Made by a program: the position numbers and the translations under genes
NCBI GenBank assembly: GCA_026709625.1
Contig: JAPOSR010000012.1
Span: forward strand, 1 to 32,979
Direction of reading: 5' to 3'
DNA length: 32,979 bases
Source of the DNA: Chloroflexota bacterium
GTDB taxonomy: Bacteria; Chloroflexota; Anaerolineae; Aggregatilineales; Phototrophicaceae
Notes under the pieces: model-generated
Database searches by the model: none
What the model saw: only the letters and a program-made list of their open reading frames with translations
What the model was told of the DNA's origin: nothing
Shown: positions 15,672 to 25,206 of the stretch, one piece after another
Numbering within the stretch: the stretch's first letter is position 1
Layout: each line of letters opens with the position of its first letter

Positions 15672-15740
15672 TCGGAGAAGTCTGTGAGCGCGCAGAAGCA
15701 GACCCAAGCAAGCAATGGAAACGCTGAACATCTTTGTCGC

Positions 15741-16661
15741 CTAGCTCAGTTTGCCGCGAGCGCGCGCCAGCCAAGCCGCTCCGAGGATCGCGCCGTCTTC
15801 GCCCAACTGTGATGCCCGCACCTGCACCCGCTCCGCGACTGTTTTGAACGCATAGCCAGGCAGAGTCGCGCGCGCTGGATTCAACAGCAGAGCGTCCGCC
15901 TGCGCCACACTGCCGCCGATGACGAAGAGCTCGATATTCAAGGTCATAGCCAGCGATGCCACCGCGATGCCTAGCGCCCGGCCCGCCTCGGCCAGCGTTT
16001 GCAGCGCCGTCACATCGCCCGCCCGCGCCCGTTCGGCAACCTGCGCGCCGTCAATTGTTTCGCCTGTGGCGGTTGCATAATGCCGTGACAGAGCTGGTCC
16101 GCTCGCATAGGCTTCCAGGCAGCCGCGCGATCCGCAATGACAGAGATGACCATTGGGGTCGACGGTCATGTGTCCCGATTCGCCAGCTGTGTTGCTTTCG
16201 CCATAGAGCAGCCGACCCTGATAAATGATGGCAGCGCCGACGCCCGTGCCGATGACGATATAGATCATGCTGTCGCGTTTTTTTCCCGCGCCAAAATGGA
16301 ATTCACCCAGCGCCGCCACTTTGGCATCGTGGTCGAGCGCCACGGGCACCCCCAGCCGCTGGCTCAGTGCGCGGCGAAACGGCGTGTTGGAAATGCCGGG
16401 CAGGTTGACCAGCGTCAGCAAATCGCCATGAATGGGATCGACGGGACCCGGCGCGCCAACCCCCACTGCGGCGATGTCCTGCCCCTTTGGCAATTCGCGG
16501 CGCAGTGAAGCCACCTGGGCGCTGATGCGCGTGATGACGCTGTCCAGGCCCGCTGCGGCTTCTGTATCGATGCGGCGGCGCGACAAAATGGCGTTTTCCG
16601 CATTCACCAAGCCCAGGGCGATCTTGCTGCCGCCCAGATCAACGCCTACCACCGCGCTCAT
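15741..16661 (-). CDS. ROK-family sugar kinase (glucokinase-like)
   Basis: A 306-residue ROK kinase. The phosphate loop VGVDLGGSK (5-13) and the acidic VALDHDAKVAALGE region with the catalytic Asp are present; YIVIGTGVGAAII is the second phosphate loop. The ROK zinc site is complete: GESGHMTVDPNG, then CHCGSRGCLEAYASG, giving one His and three Cys. Such enzymes phosphorylate glucose, allose, fructose or N-acetylated sugars. It is not a repressor because no N-terminal HTH precedes the kinase domain. ATG 16661 overlaps the GMC gene stop (ATGA), so it is the last gene of the minus-strand catabolic run. The convergent gap to the SDR (15672-15740) shows no clear terminator. Confidence 0.9.
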   Translation of the reverse strand: MSAVVGVDLGGSKIALGLVNAENAILSRRRIDTEAAAGLDSVITRISAQVASLRRELPKGQDIAAVGVGAPGPVDPIHGDLLTLVNLPGISNTPFRRALSQRLGVPVALDHDAKVAALGEFHFGAGKKRDSMIYIVIGTGVGAAIIYQGRLLYGESNTAGESGHMTVDPNGHLCHCGSRGCLEAYASGPALSRHYATATGETIDGAQVAERARAGDVTALQTLAEAGRALGIAVASLAMTLNIELFVIGGSVAQADALLLNPARATLPGYAFKTVAERVQVRASQLGEDGAILGAAWLARARGKLS

Positions 16662-18178
16662 GCCAGCAGCTCCAAGCCCTGCAGGTGGTCGGCGACTCGC
16701 AAAGCTTGGGCGCAGATCGTCAAAGCCGGGTTCATCGCTGTCGATGACGGGAAAAAAGACGAATCCACCACATACAAGTTGTCCAGATCGTGCGTCTTGC
16801 AGAGGGCATCCAGCACGGATGTCGCGGGATCATCGCCAAAGCGCGCGGTGCCGCATTGATGCGAGTTGGTCTCGATGCCCAGGGTTTGCGTAAAAACGAG
16901 CGGATAGCCCGCCGCCCGCATCATGCCCGCCGCCCGCCGCGCCAGTTGTCGATGAGCCGCGCGGTTGTTGGGCTGCCAGTGCACGCGCAGCCCGCCATTC
17001 GTCCCCAGCGTTATGCGATTGTTGGGGTCGGGCAGGTCTTCGGACATAACCCACCAGTCGATGCTGCGCCGCGCCAACCCCCGCAGCAGGGCTTTGGGCA
17101 GGCCGGGCACAGCCGCCGACAGCATGCCGGCTTGCAGCTTGCCCAGCGCCTGGATATTGCCCATGGGAAAAGGAAAATCGACATCGCCGAAATAATAGTC
17201 GTTGATGGCCACAGTCTTTTGGAACACGGTGGGGTTGGTCTTGCGCGGGTCGATTGCCGTGAGGGCGGTGTTGTTGTGCATCATATAGTTGCGCCCCAGC
17301 ATGTCGGAGGAATTCGCCAGCCCCTTTGGGTGCGCGCTGTTGGTGGAACGCAGCAGCAGCGCCGCCGAATTAACCGCCCCGCAAGCCACCACGATGCCGC
17401 CGGCATGCAGGGTGAGGTGTTCGCCGCCTCGCTCTACCTCGACAGCGCTAGCGTGTCTCCCGTCCGCGGTGGTCAATATGCGCAGCGCCCGCGTCTGCGT
17501 CCAGAGCTCGACAGTGTCATGCTGCAGGGCGGGCATCACGAGGCAGCGTTCGGCATCGCCTTTGGCATGCAGCTTGCAAGGGAAGCCATCGCAGGTCGTG
17601 CAGCGGATGCAGCCCCCGTCCTCGCGCCAGTCGACAGCCATGGGCAGGCTGTAGGGATGCAGGCCTTGGCTGCGCAGCTTCTCGCACAGCGCGGCGATGG
17701 TCGGCTCGTGCGGCAGGGCGGGAAATGGATAGGGCTTGGCGCGTGGCGGTTCGCAAGGGTCTTGGCCAGCTTGCCCATGTACAAAGAAAAGCTGCTCAGC
17801 CAGCGCATAATAGGGCTGCAGATCTTCGTAGCTGATGGGCCAAGCGGGCGATGTGCCGCCTTCATGTTCCAATGCTTCAAAGTCTTCGCTGCGAAAGCGC
17901 GGCAGGCAGGCTCCATAGACTTTGGTATTGCCGCCTACAAAGTAATGAACGCCCGGTTTGAAGCTGGCGCCGCTGGCTGCGTCAGTCCACGTTTCGGCGG
18001 TTTTGTAGCGGCTCTGGGCGAAGACAGACTCGACCTGCCAATTCTCCGCTTCCTGGGGCAGGTGGCCGCCCCGCTCCAGCAGCAGGATGCGCGCGCCGCT
18101 ATTGCGCAGGGCATAGGCAACTGCCGCGCCGCCCATGCCGCTGCCGATGATGATGAAGTCGTAATGCGGGTCACTCAC
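16658..18178 (-). CDS. GMC-family FAD oxidoreductase
   Basis: A 506-residue flavoprotein (COG2303 type). The FAD dinucleotide site is DFIIIGSGMGGAAVAYAL with G12, G14 and G17; the E of LLLERGG is the ribose ligand. VHYFVGGNTKVYGACLPRFRSEDF is the GMC FAD-attachment region. A cysteine-containing strand CIRCTTCDGFPC lies mid-protein and resembles bacterial sugar or alcohol GMC dehydrogenases. The active-site pair is NSHQCGTARFG (His) and STAMNPALTICAQAL (Asn in place of the second His). GTG 18178 is chosen since the Rossmann strand begins there; GTG 18250 adds 24 basic residues without family likeness. It probably oxidises a sugar or polyol with an external acceptor; substrate unknown. ROK kinase overlaps its stop. 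Confidence 0.88.
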   Translation of the reverse strand: MSDPHYDFIIIGSGMGGAAVAYALRNSGARILLLERGGHLPQEAENWQVESVFAQSRYKTAETWTDAASGASFKPGVHYFVGGNTKVYGACLPRFRSEDFEALEHEGGTSPAWPISYEDLQPYYALAEQLFFVHGQAGQDPCEPPRAKPYPFPALPHEPTIAALCEKLRSQGLHPYSLPMAVDWREDGGCIRCTTCDGFPCKLHAKGDAERCLVMPALQHDTVELWTQTRALRILTTADGRHASAVEVERGGEHLTLHAGGIVVACGAVNSAALLLRSTNSAHPKGLANSSDMLGRNYMMHNNTALTAIDPRKTNPTVFQKTVAINDYYFGDVDFPFPMGNIQALGKLQAGMLSAAVPGLPKALLRGLARRSIDWWVMSEDLPDPNNRITLGTNGGLRVHWQPNNRAAHRQLARRAAGMMRAAGYPLVFTQTLGIETNSHQCGTARFGDDPATSVLDALCKTHDLDNLYVVDSSFFPSSTAMNPALTICAQALRVADHLQGLELLA

Positions 18179-18259
18179 AGCAAACCTGCGCAACAATCGC
18201 TTGCCGAGGGAGCTGCCGAGTCGTCCTGGCGCGAACCCTCTGTGCCACACGCTTTTTTC

Positions 18260-19384
18260 TCAACTCGCCACCTCGACCCAGCCGCCGCGCGCCGATGAAG
18301 ATTCTGCCGCCGCCATGATGCGCTGGATGTGCAGCCCATCGGCAAATGATGGCGCGGGCCGCGTGTCGTCCCAGATGGCGCGGATGAATTGGTATTGGCA
18401 CTCGGCATGGGCGCGCATAAAGCCAGGCGGCATCGACCAATCTGGCGCTCGCTGGCCGGCATAGCGTCCGACTGTCTCGATTTTGCGGAAGCCGCGCGTA
18501 TGGCTATCTTCGCGGGTGTCATAGACTTGCAGCCAGGCTGGCTCGGCCAAGTCAAAGCGGATCGCGCCTTTGTCGCCGAAGATCTCCAGCGCCACGTCGT
18601 TGGTTGCGCCCGTGCCCATGCGCGAGATTTCGACCGTGCCCAACGCGCCATCGACCAGCCGCGCCTGCAGCAAGGCGATATCGTCCACTTCGACCGCGGC
18701 AGTTTCGCTGTGGCCTGGCGCGATCGGCCGCTGCTTGATCAGCGTATCCAACGTGGCGTTAACAGCCGCGAAGTCGCCCAGCAGAAAATAAAGCAGATCC
18801 AATATATGCGAACCCAGGTCAAAAAGCGCGCCGCCACCCGTGACCTCGCGCTGGAGACGCCAGGACATGGCTTTGTCGGCGCTGATATAGCTGGAGCGAT
18901 GATAGCGTCCGCGAAAAGAAAACACCCGCCCACAGAAACCTTCCGCCATTAGCTGCCTGGCGCGCTCCAGCGCCGGGAAAAAGCGAAAATTGAAGGTCAG
19001 CTGCGCCTTGACGCCGGCGGCTTGCGCGGCTTCTGTCATCTCGATCGCTTCGCTTTCATCCATTGCCAGCGGCTTTTCGCAATAGATGTGCTTGCCTTTC
19101 GCTGCGGCGGCCAGGGCGATTTCGTGATGCGAGTTGTTGGGCGTGCAGATGTCGATGGCGTTGATGTCGGCGCGCGCCAGCAGCTCGCGATAGTCGGCGC
19201 TGTAATGGTCGCAGCCGATTTCGTCCGCGGCGGCGCGGGCGGTGGCTTCGCGCGTGGTGGCGACAGCCGCGATCTGCACGCTGTCGGCGGGCAAGCCATA
19301 GTGGAAGGGGATGGCGCGGTAGGCGGCGGCATGCACGCGGCCGATCCCGCCATAGCCGATCAACCCGATTTTGATGCTTGGCAT
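18260..19384 (-). CDS. Gfo/Idh/MocA-family NAD(P)-dependent oxidoreductase
   Basis: A 374-residue two-domain dehydrogenase. The nucleotide site GLIGYGGIGRVHA (G10, G12, G15), the CTPNNSHHEIALAAAAKGKHIYCEKP segment with E103-K104-P105, and the catalytic GGGALFDLGSHILD (D189, H193) are all present. Relatives oxidise or reduce hexoses, inositols, UDP-sugars or open-chain polyols. GAGAGGA about 10 nt before ATG 19384 supports the start. It lies 32 bp after the epimerase-like gene and about 80 bp before the GMC gene in the same direction, so these act together. Oxidation by Gfo or GMC and rearrangement by the epimerase-like protein form a plausible route for an uncommon sugar or cyclitol, but the substrate cannot be named. 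Confidence 0.9.
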   Translation of the reverse strand: MPSIKIGLIGYGGIGRVHAAAYRAIPFHYGLPADSVQIAAVATTREATARAAADEIGCDHYSADYRELLARADINAIDICTPNNSHHEIALAAAAKGKHIYCEKPLAMDESEAIEMTEAAQAAGVKAQLTFNFRFFPALERARQLMAEGFCGRVFSFRGRYHRSSYISADKAMSWRLQREVTGGGALFDLGSHILDLLYFLLGDFAAVNATLDTLIKQRPIAPGHSETAAVEVDDIALLQARLVDGALGTVEISRMGTGATNDVALEIFGDKGAIRFDLAEPAWLQVYDTREDSHTRGFRKIETVGRYAGQRAPDWSMPPGFMRAHAECQYQFIRAIWDDTRPAPSFADGLHIQRIMAAAESSSARGGWVEVAS

Positions 19385-19416
19385 CGTATGTTTTCCTCTC
19401 TGTTGTGGGAAAAAAA

Positions 19417-20169
19417 TTATGTCCGCATTGCCGCGCGCAGCTTGTGCACAGCCGCCGTGATCTCGCCGCTGCCAGGTTGCAGCTTGCCATTAGGGCCTTT
19501 CAGCAGTGGCGACGAAAACTCGCCAACGGTCATGCCAGCCGCGATGAACTCGCCGACATTGCCAGCATTCAAGCCGCCATCTTCCATCAGTTCGATGCGG
19601 TCGGCCATGCCAGCGGCCGCGATCATGTCATGCAGCTGGCGGATGACGCGCAAGACACTGGGGTCGATCGTATGCGGGCTGCCGCTGCCAGTCGTCGTTT
19701 TCCAAAATGGCGCGCGACTTTCGTATTCGATGATGTCGATATGTGGATGAATGAAGGGCTCAAAAGCGAGAGCTGGCACGCCCTGCCAAGCCCAGACACC
19801 CACTTTCAAACCGAGCTTTTCTTTGATGTAAGTGATATTTTGGAAGATCATTTCATGGGTCGTCTCCAGCGGCAGGCTGATCAAACTCACGCCCAGGTCG
19901 GCAAGTTGGTCGAAGACAGCGAAGCCAGGGCGGATCATCTGCAGCTGCGCTTCGACCTCCAGCGATGTGCTTTTGCAGACAGCTTCAATGATATCGTAGC
20001 CGCCGCGGGGCATGGCGAAATCCATATATTTGCCATCGCGCACTTCGATGTGCAGCCAGTCGACGCCCGCCGCCTCGAGTTCTTGCACCTGCGCGCCCAG
20101 CACGGCGTAGTCCGCCCAAAACAAGCCAGCCGCGATTTTGCACTGCTGCGTCACTTGTCCGATTGGCAT
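19417..20169 (-). CDS. Ribulose-phosphate 3-epimerase-like TIM-barrel protein with altered metal site
   Basis: A 250-residue protein of the ribulose-phosphate 3-epimerase superfamily. Recognisable are LEAAGVDWLHIEVRDGKYMDF, LADLGVSLISLPLE and LMEDGGLNAGNVGEFIAAGMTVGEFSSPL, the phosphate-binding end. In true Rpe the metal ligands are H, D, H, D. Here H40 is kept, the H-x-D aspartate is E42, the second His (LDxHLM) is E73, and D197 is kept. This suggests a changed substrate or no epimerase activity. ATG 20169 is set by a perfect AGGAGG six bases upstream; the GTG six bases earlier abuts that site. It is first in the block Rpe-like, Gfo, GMC, ROK. The upstream gap (20170-20284) holds a TGCATGCA palindrome (20225-20232) and weak -10-like TATGTT, but no convincing promoter. 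Confidence 0.8.
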   Translation of the reverse strand: MPIGQVTQQCKIAAGLFWADYAVLGAQVQELEAAGVDWLHIEVRDGKYMDFAMPRGGYDIIEAVCKSTSLEVEAQLQMIRPGFAVFDQLADLGVSLISLPLETTHEMIFQNITYIKEKLGLKVGVWAWQGVPALAFEPFIHPHIDIIEYESRAPFWKTTTGSGSPHTIDPSVLRVIRQLHDMIAAAGMADRIELMEDGGLNAGNVGEFIAAGMTVGEFSSPLLKGPNGKLQPGSGEITAAVHKLRAAMRT

Positions 20170-20284
20170 AGTCACCCTCCTCTTTCCATACGAAGCCTAA
20201 CCACAACGACATAAATAACATAGTTGCATGCAGCCCTCGAAATTGCCCACAGACGCCGCGTGGCTCTTGCGGGTTGCGGGCGAG

Positions 20285-21289
20285 TCACCGTCTTGCTTCT
20301 GCATGGCAGGCCTGATGGGATGCAGCCGGCCGAGCCAGCACATGGGCAGCCGTCTGCTCATCGGTAACCAGCACATCAATTGCGCCACTGGCCAGCGCTC
20401 CGTGGATAGCAAGCGCTTTGTCGCCGCCCACCGCCACCGCGATGGTCTGCGGCACCGCGCGCAGGTCGTCCAGCGTAACGCCAATGATGCGCTCGTTCAG
20501 CTCGCAAGGAAAAAGCTGCCCGGCGCTATCGAATATCTGCCAAGCCATATCGCCAGCCGCGCCACAGTCTCGATACGCGCGCAGTTGATCGGGGCCGGCG
20601 ACGCCCGCGCGCACGAAACCCGATGTCGCCGGGTCGAGGTTGCCGATGCCCACCAGGGCGATATCCGCGCGCCGCACCTGCGCCAAAGTCTGCCCGACCA
20701 CCGCCTGCCGCCGGATGATTGCGGCTGCTTCGGCATTGTCCGCCAGCAGGGGAGAGGACAGATACTGCGCTTGCCCGCCCAGCTTCTGCGCCAGTTGCCG
20801 CGTCAATGCCGAGCTGTCGTATTCTTTTAGCGCCTGGGGCAGGCTGCCGGTGGCTTGTACGACAGTGACATCGGCTTGGAAGTCGCTGCGGATGGCGCTG
20901 ATGACTTCGTAGGTGGCGCTGCCAAAGCAGATGGACATGGTCGCGCCGGCTGTCAGCGCCTCTTCCAGATACCGCGCCGCCAGTTGCGCTGTTTGCCGCA
21001 GCAGCAGCCCCGCGTCGCCCGCGCCCGATTGCAGCGCCCGCGCCTGCCGCAGGCCAAAACGCCGCGCAAGCCGCTCTTCCAGCTCGCTCGCCCGTTTGAG
21101 CGGATAGTCGATCAAGATGCGCACCACCTGCGTTTCGCGCGCTTCTTTTAATAGCCGATAAACCTTCACGCGCGACAAATCCAGCGCCACGGCAATCTGG
21201 CTCTGCGTCAGCTCGCGCTCGTAATACATAGCCGCGACCTTTGCCAGCAGTTCGTGATGGGCGGCATCGACCAGTGAGGGCGCAGCCAC
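20285..21289 (-). CDS. SorC-family sugar-responsive transcriptional regulator
   Basis: A 334-residue repressor or activator. Residues about 10-50 (LAKVAAMYYERELTQSQIAVALDLSRVKVYRLLKEA) form the N-terminal helix-turn-helix of SorC/DeoR-C proteins. The rest is the NagB-like phosphosugar-sensing domain, with LTAGATMSICFGSATYEVISAI, ALVGIGNLDPATSGFVRAG and TIAVAVGGDKALAIHGALASGAIDVLVTDE. Family members (SorC, LsrR, CggR) are released from DNA or activated by a sugar phosphate. The GTG start shares its G with the TAG stop of the E1 gene (TAGTG), so its synthesis is coupled to E1. It closes the E2-E1-regulator operon, whose promoter carries TGTGCA/TGCACA sites, so autoregulation is likely. The effector may be a pentose or polyol phosphate from the neighbouring pathway. 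Confidence 0.9.
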   Translation of the reverse strand: MAAPSLVDAAHHELLAKVAAMYYERELTQSQIAVALDLSRVKVYRLLKEARETQVVRILIDYPLKRASELEERLARRFGLRQARALQSGAGDAGLLLRQTAQLAARYLEEALTAGATMSICFGSATYEVISAIRSDFQADVTVVQATGSLPQALKEYDSSALTRQLAQKLGGQAQYLSSPLLADNAEAAAIIRRQAVVGQTLAQVRRADIALVGIGNLDPATSGFVRAGVAGPDQLRAYRDCGAAGDMAWQIFDSAGQLFPCELNERIIGVTLDDLRAVPQTIAVAVGGDKALAIHGALASGAIDVLVTDEQTAAHVLARPAASHQACHAEARR

Positions 21290-23751
21290 TAGACGCCAGC
21301 CTGGCTGCGGCGCAGCAGCTCGCGCAGGGATTGGTCTGTCGCGGGCTGATGACCGGGCAGGGGCAAAATCCGCTGGTGAATCGTGTCGATGATGGCGGCG
21401 GCGCTGGGGAAGAAAGCCTCGTCCAGTTCGGCTGGCGGGGTGATCCAGTTGCGGGCGCCCAACACAGCCACCGGCGCATCCAGGAAGTCGAAGGCAAGCT
21501 GGCTCAGGTTTGATGCCAGGCTGTGCAGGAAGGAGCCGCGCTCTGTGGCGTCCGATACCAGCGCGACGCGCCCGGTCTTCCGCGCCGATTCCAGCAGCGG
21601 CTGCAGGTTGAGCGGGTTCAAAAAGCGGATGTCGATGACTTCGGCGCTCAGGTTGTGCTGGTTTTGCAAGCGGTCGGCCGCCGTCAGCGCTCGATACAGC
21701 GCCGCGCCGATGGTGATGATGCTGATGTCTGCGCCGGCGCGATGAATCTGCGGCTCGCCTTCGGGCACTTCGTAATAATCGACCGGCACGCCACCCGCAA
21801 AGAGCGTTTCGGTTTGGCCGTAGAGGCGCTGGCTTTCAAAGAAGACGACTGGATCTGTGCCGCGCAATGCCCGGTTCAGCATTCCCTTGGCGTCATAGGG
21901 CGTGGCGGGAAAGTAGACTTTCAAGCCTGGGATATGGGCGACCAGCGAGCTCCAGTCTTGGGAATGCTGCGCGCCATATTTCATGCCCACCGAGACGCGC
22001 AGCACCAGCGGCATGCGCAGGGACTGTGCCGACATGGCTTGCCACTTCGCCATTTGGTTGAAGATTTCGTCGCCAGCCCGCCCCATAAAATCGCAATACA
22101 TCAGCTCGGGCACGGCGCGCCCGCCCGCCAGCGCATAGCCAACTGCCGCGCCCACGATGGCGGCTTCGCTGATAGGACTGTTAAACAAGCGCTGATAGGG
22201 GATGGCTTCGGTCAGTCCGCGATAGGCGCCAAATGCCCCGCCCCAGTCGCGGTTTTCTTCTCCAAAGGCGATCATGCTCGGGTCGGTATAAAAGCGGTGC
22301 AGCATCGCTTCGAAGATCGCTTCAGCATACGTCAGCGTGCGCAGCCGGGGCCGGGGCGCGCCGCTGCTGTCAAAGCCAAAACGATGCTTTGCCGCCGTGA
22401 CACTGAGGCGCGTCTCGGCCAGTGGCAAAAGCGCTTCGGGCTGGCGCTCGTCCAGCGCCTCGGCTGTCTGGTTCGAGAACATCATCGCGCCGATAGCGTC
22501 GCCAGCTGGGTCGAGGCGCGGTGACAGGTCTAGGTCGATGGCCGCGCGGAGGACGCGTTCGATCTGTCCGATGATATCTGCGTCGATCGCCGCCAGTTGC
22601 TCGCCGTCGGCATGTCCATGTTGGCGTAGATAATTGGCATAACTGCGCAGCGAGTCTTGTTCGCGCCACAGATCAATTTCGTCGCGCTCGCGGTATGACG
22701 AGGCATCGCTGGGTGAATGCCCGCTGTAGCGATAGGTGATGACATCCAGCAGCGCCGGCCCACGCCCTTCCAGCAGCAGGGTTTTCTTGCGGCGGGTGGC
22801 ATCGGCGACAGCCAGCGGGTCGTAGCCATCGATGCGCTCGGCGTGCATGGCCTCAGCATTGACGCCCAAGCCCACGCGCGCCAGCAAGCCATGCCCAAGC
22901 GTTTCGCCCTGGGGCTGTCCGCCCATGCCATAAAAATTGTTGACAAAATTGAAGAGAATCGGCGGCGCGCCACCCAGCTCAGCATCCCACAGGGTGTGAT
23001 ATTGGTCCATCGCGGCGAAGTTGAGCGCTTCCCAGACCGGACCGCTGGCCACGGATGAATCGCCGATATTGGCGATGACGATGCCCGGCCGCCGATTGAC
23101 CCGTTTGTAGAGCGCCATGCCCAGGCCAATATCGGCACTGCCGCCCACGATAGCGTTGTTGGGCATAATGCCAAAAGGCGGGAAGAAGGTGTGCATGCTG
23201 CCGCCCATGCCTTTGTTGAAGCCAGTCGCGCGGGCGAAGATCTCGGCATAGGCGCTGTAGACCAGCCAGTCCCGCGCCAGCGCATGTTCATCCGCATAGT
23301 CGTCCAGCGTCTCGACCGTCCGCAGAGCCGCCGCGTCCATATAGCCTTCCATAATCCGCAGCAGCTGCGCCGCTTCCAGCTCGCGGATAGCCGCCAGCCC
23401 TTTCGCCAATATCTCGCCGTGGCTGCGGTGGCTGCCCAGGATGAAGTCGCTCGCATCCAGCGCCAGACATTGACCCACCGCGGCTGCTTCTTGCCCGATC
23501 GACAGATGCGCCGGCCCGCCGTGCTGATAGGCGATGCCGCGATAGGCGCCGGCTTTTTTGATGTTGTCCAGCGCTGTTTCAAATTCGCGGATGAGGCGCA
23601 TGTCGTGATAAACCGCCAGCAGCTGCTCGCGCGAATACAGCGCGGCTTCGGCGGCTGGATCGCGCTGGTAGGCATTGACCGGAATCTGCGGCGCGCAAAT
23701 GACGCTGCGGCTTCGCGCGACGGTCGGGTCGATGGTCAAGGATTTGGGCAT
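21289..23751 (-). CDS. Fused alpha-beta 2-oxoacid (pyruvate/acetoin/branched-chain type) dehydrogenase E1
   Basis: An 820-residue thiamine-diphosphate enzyme. Residues about 40-400 are E1 alpha: [48 protein letters not shown], and ThDP segment [18 protein letters not shown] followed by FNFVNNFYG (N271, N272). Residues about 470-800 are E1 beta: [53 protein letters not shown] and the C-terminal [11 protein letters not shown]. The ThDP motif reads GDS (230-232) where GDG is usual. It decarboxylates a 2-oxo acid and passes the acyl group to E2, encoded just upstream. No E3 gene is in the window. AGGA sits 12 nt before ATG 23751, a rather long spacer. Pairing with a SorC regulator suggests a sugar-linked substrate, perhaps acetoin or a sugar-derived oxo acid. 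Confidence 0.9.
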   Translation of the reverse strand: MPKSLTIDPTVARSRSVICAPQIPVNAYQRDPAAEAALYSREQLLAVYHDMRLIREFETALDNIKKAGAYRGIAYQHGGPAHLSIGQEAAAVGQCLALDASDFILGSHRSHGEILAKGLAAIRELEAAQLLRIMEGYMDAAALRTVETLDDYADEHALARDWLVYSAYAEIFARATGFNKGMGGSMHTFFPPFGIMPNNAIVGGSADIGLGMALYKRVNRRPGIVIANIGDSSVASGPVWEALNFAAMDQYHTLWDAELGGAPPILFNFVNNFYGMGGQPQGETLGHGLLARVGLGVNAEAMHAERIDGYDPLAVADATRRKKTLLLEGRGPALLDVITYRYSGHSPSDASSYRERDEIDLWREQDSLRSYANYLRQHGHADGEQLAAIDADIIGQIERVLRAAIDLDLSPRLDPAGDAIGAMMFSNQTAEALDERQPEALLPLAETRLSVTAAKHRFGFDSSGAPRPRLRTLTYAEAIFEAMLHRFYTDPSMIAFGEENRDWGGAFGAYRGLTEAIPYQRLFNSPISEAAIVGAAVGYALAGGRAVPELMYCDFMGRAGDEIFNQMAKWQAMSAQSLRMPLVLRVSVGMKYGAQHSQDWSSLVAHIPGLKVYFPATPYDAKGMLNRALRGTDPVVFFESQRLYGQTETLFAGGVPVDYYEVPEGEPQIHRAGADISIITIGAALYRALTAADRLQNQHNLSAEVIDIRFLNPLNLQPLLESARKTGRVALVSDATERGSFLHSLASNLSQLAFDFLDAPVAVLGARNWITPPAELDEAFFPSAAAIIDTIHQRILPLPGHQPATDQSLRELLRRSQAGV

Positions 23752-23878
23752 GGCGGGTCGATTTCCTCGGGTGTCTTTCGTTTAATGGGCGAGTCGCCGT
23801 CTCGCCTTGCATCACGCCGCTGCGTCTCTGTGTTTTTTCTTGCGCAGGACACAGCGCTTGGCGCAAAGGCTTGCCTCG

Positions 23879-25162
23879 TCAGCCCAGCGCTAGCAGGTCA
23901 ATATCGGCGATATTGCGACAGAGCGCACTCAAAAAGCGGGCGGCTGGCGCGCCATCCACGACTTGATGATTAATCGTCAGCGACAAGCCGATATGTGGCG
24001 AAAATGCCACTTCCCCCTCGCGTTCGATTGGCTTCAACTGCATCGCGCCCACCCCCAGCAACGCCACCTGCGGCGGATTCAACACCGGCGTGAAGCTCTC
24101 GATGCCCAGCGAACCCAGGTTGCTGACGGTGAAGGTGCCGCCCTGCAGCTGATCGGGCTGGATCTTGCCAGTTCGCCCAGCCTCTGCCAGTTGCTGCGCG
24201 CCTTCCGCCAGCTTGCGCAGCGAGAGTTGGTCGGCGTCGCGCAGCACCGGCGCCAGCAAGCCGCGTTCGCTGTCGACTGCCTGCGCCAGGTGGACGGCTG
24301 TGTGCTGATAAATGGTGTCGTTTTCAAAGAGCGCGTTGAGCATGGAGAATTGCGGGAGTGCGCGCGCCACGGCAAAAAGCAGCAGCTCGTTGATGCCAAT
24401 GCCGCGCAGCCCCAGCGCTTCGGGGCTATTTTTCAGGCGGGCGCGGAATGCTTTCAGCGCAGTCGCGTCGGCATGTGTGTGCAGTGTCAGCTGCGCCGTG
24501 CTTTGCAGGGAATGCAGCATGCGCGTGGCGATTGTCTTGCGCGCGCCACGCAGCGGGATCTCGACAGCAGCGCGCGACTCGCCGATGGGCAGAAGGTCAG
24601 CTTTCTTGACGCGGCTGGAAGCAGCCTCGCCCAGTATATAATCGCCGCTTTCCAACATGGCTTGGGCGACGGGCGTTATGCTTTGTCTGTTTTGCAGCGT
24701 CGCTTCAATATCGCGTTCGATAATGCGCCCATCGGGTCCGCTGCCAGACACATGGCTGGTCGCGAGCCGTTTGCGCTGCGCCAGGTTGCGGGCGCGCGGC
24801 GAGATTTTCTGGCGCGCTGGGGCCTCGGCAGCGGGCGGCGGCGGAGAAGCGGCGGGGGCGGGGGGCGTAGCGGCCGGCTTCATTGGCGCTGGCTGGGGAG
24901 TCAGCTGGTCATCCAGCGGCTCGCCGACTTCGCCAACCACAGCGATATCCGCAAGCACAGATGCTTCTTCGCCCACATCGACCAGGCGCGCCAGCAAGGT
25001 GCCGGTGGCGGAGCTTTCGACTTCCAGGGTGGCTTTGTCGGTTTCGATTTCGCAGAGCAGGTCGCCGGCGGCGATGCTGTCGCCGACCTCAACATGCCAG
25101 GCGAGGATGATGGCGCTTTCGACTGTGTTGCCCAGTTTGGGCAAAACGATGTGTTTTGCCAC
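23879..25162 (-). CDS. Dihydrolipoamide acyltransferase (E2) of a 2-oxoacid dehydrogenase complex
   Basis: A 427-residue E2. The lipoyl domain (1-80) carries the attachment Lys in [13 protein letters not shown] (K43). A Pro/Ala linker (about 100-130) leads to the E1/E3-binding domain ([14 protein letters not shown] and [14 protein letters not shown]), and the acyltransferase core ends with [16 protein letters not shown]399, D403 and G404 are catalytic. GTG 25162 is preferred. The promoter found upstream puts the transcript start near 25200, so the GTG at 25204 would lie at or before the mRNA end. The lipoyl domain also begins here ([15 protein letters not shown]). Its ribosome binding site is weak. 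It is the first gene of the operon with E1 and the SorC regulator; the gap 23752-23878 shows no promoter I trust. Confidence 0.92.
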   Translation of the reverse strand: MAKHIVLPKLGNTVESAIILAWHVEVGDSIAAGDLLCEIETDKATLEVESSATGTLLARLVDVGEEASVLADIAVVGEVGEPLDDQLTPQPAPMKPAATPPAPAASPPPPAAEAPARQKISPRARNLAQRKRLATSHVSGSGPDGRIIERDIEATLQNRQSITPVAQAMLESGDYILGEAASSRVKKADLLPIGESRAAVEIPLRGARKTIATRMLHSLQSTAQLTLHTHADATALKAFRARLKNSPEALGLRGIGINELLLFAVARALPQFSMLNALFENDTIYQHTAVHLAQAVDSERGLLAPVLRDADQLSLRKLAEGAQQLAEAGRTGKIQPDQLQGGTFTVSNLGSLGIESFTPVLNPPQVALLGVGAMQLKPIEREGEVAFSPHIGLSLTINHQVVDGAPAARFLSALCRNIADIDLLALG

Positions 25163-25172
25163 GCGCGACTCT

Positions 25173-25206
25173 TGTGCATTTGCACAGCATTGGTTCACTT
25201 GCACAA
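25173..25206. promoter_or_regulatory. Candidate operator: palindrome TGTGCA-TT-TGCACA plus a third half-site
   Basis: A perfect 6-2-6 palindrome lies at 25173-25186 and a third TGCACA at 25200-25205 (in TTGCACAA), 19 bp from the right arm of the palindrome. The third site touches the -10 box at 25207 and covers the expected transcript start. This is an ideal place for repression by the SorC protein made from the same operon. The assignment to that regulator is inference. Confidence 0.6.

Noticed and set aside
16790..18298. 502-residue plus-strand open frame
   Set aside because: Lies antisense to the GMC oxidoreductase, whose motifs are intact; no motif of its own.
20277..20296. Short similarity between 20277-20296 and 23788-23810 (gggcgagtc.ccgtct)
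   Set aside because: Only two partial copies, one overlapping the end of the regulator gene; not enough to call a repeat family.
21523..22524. 333-residue plus-strand open frame
   Set aside because: Antisense to the E1 beta half; codon pattern mirrors the opposite strand.
23752..23878. Hairpin TTGCGC...GCGCAA in the E2-E1 gap as a terminator
   Set aside because: In the direction of transcription the stem is followed by A residues, not T; E1 and E2 belong to one complex.
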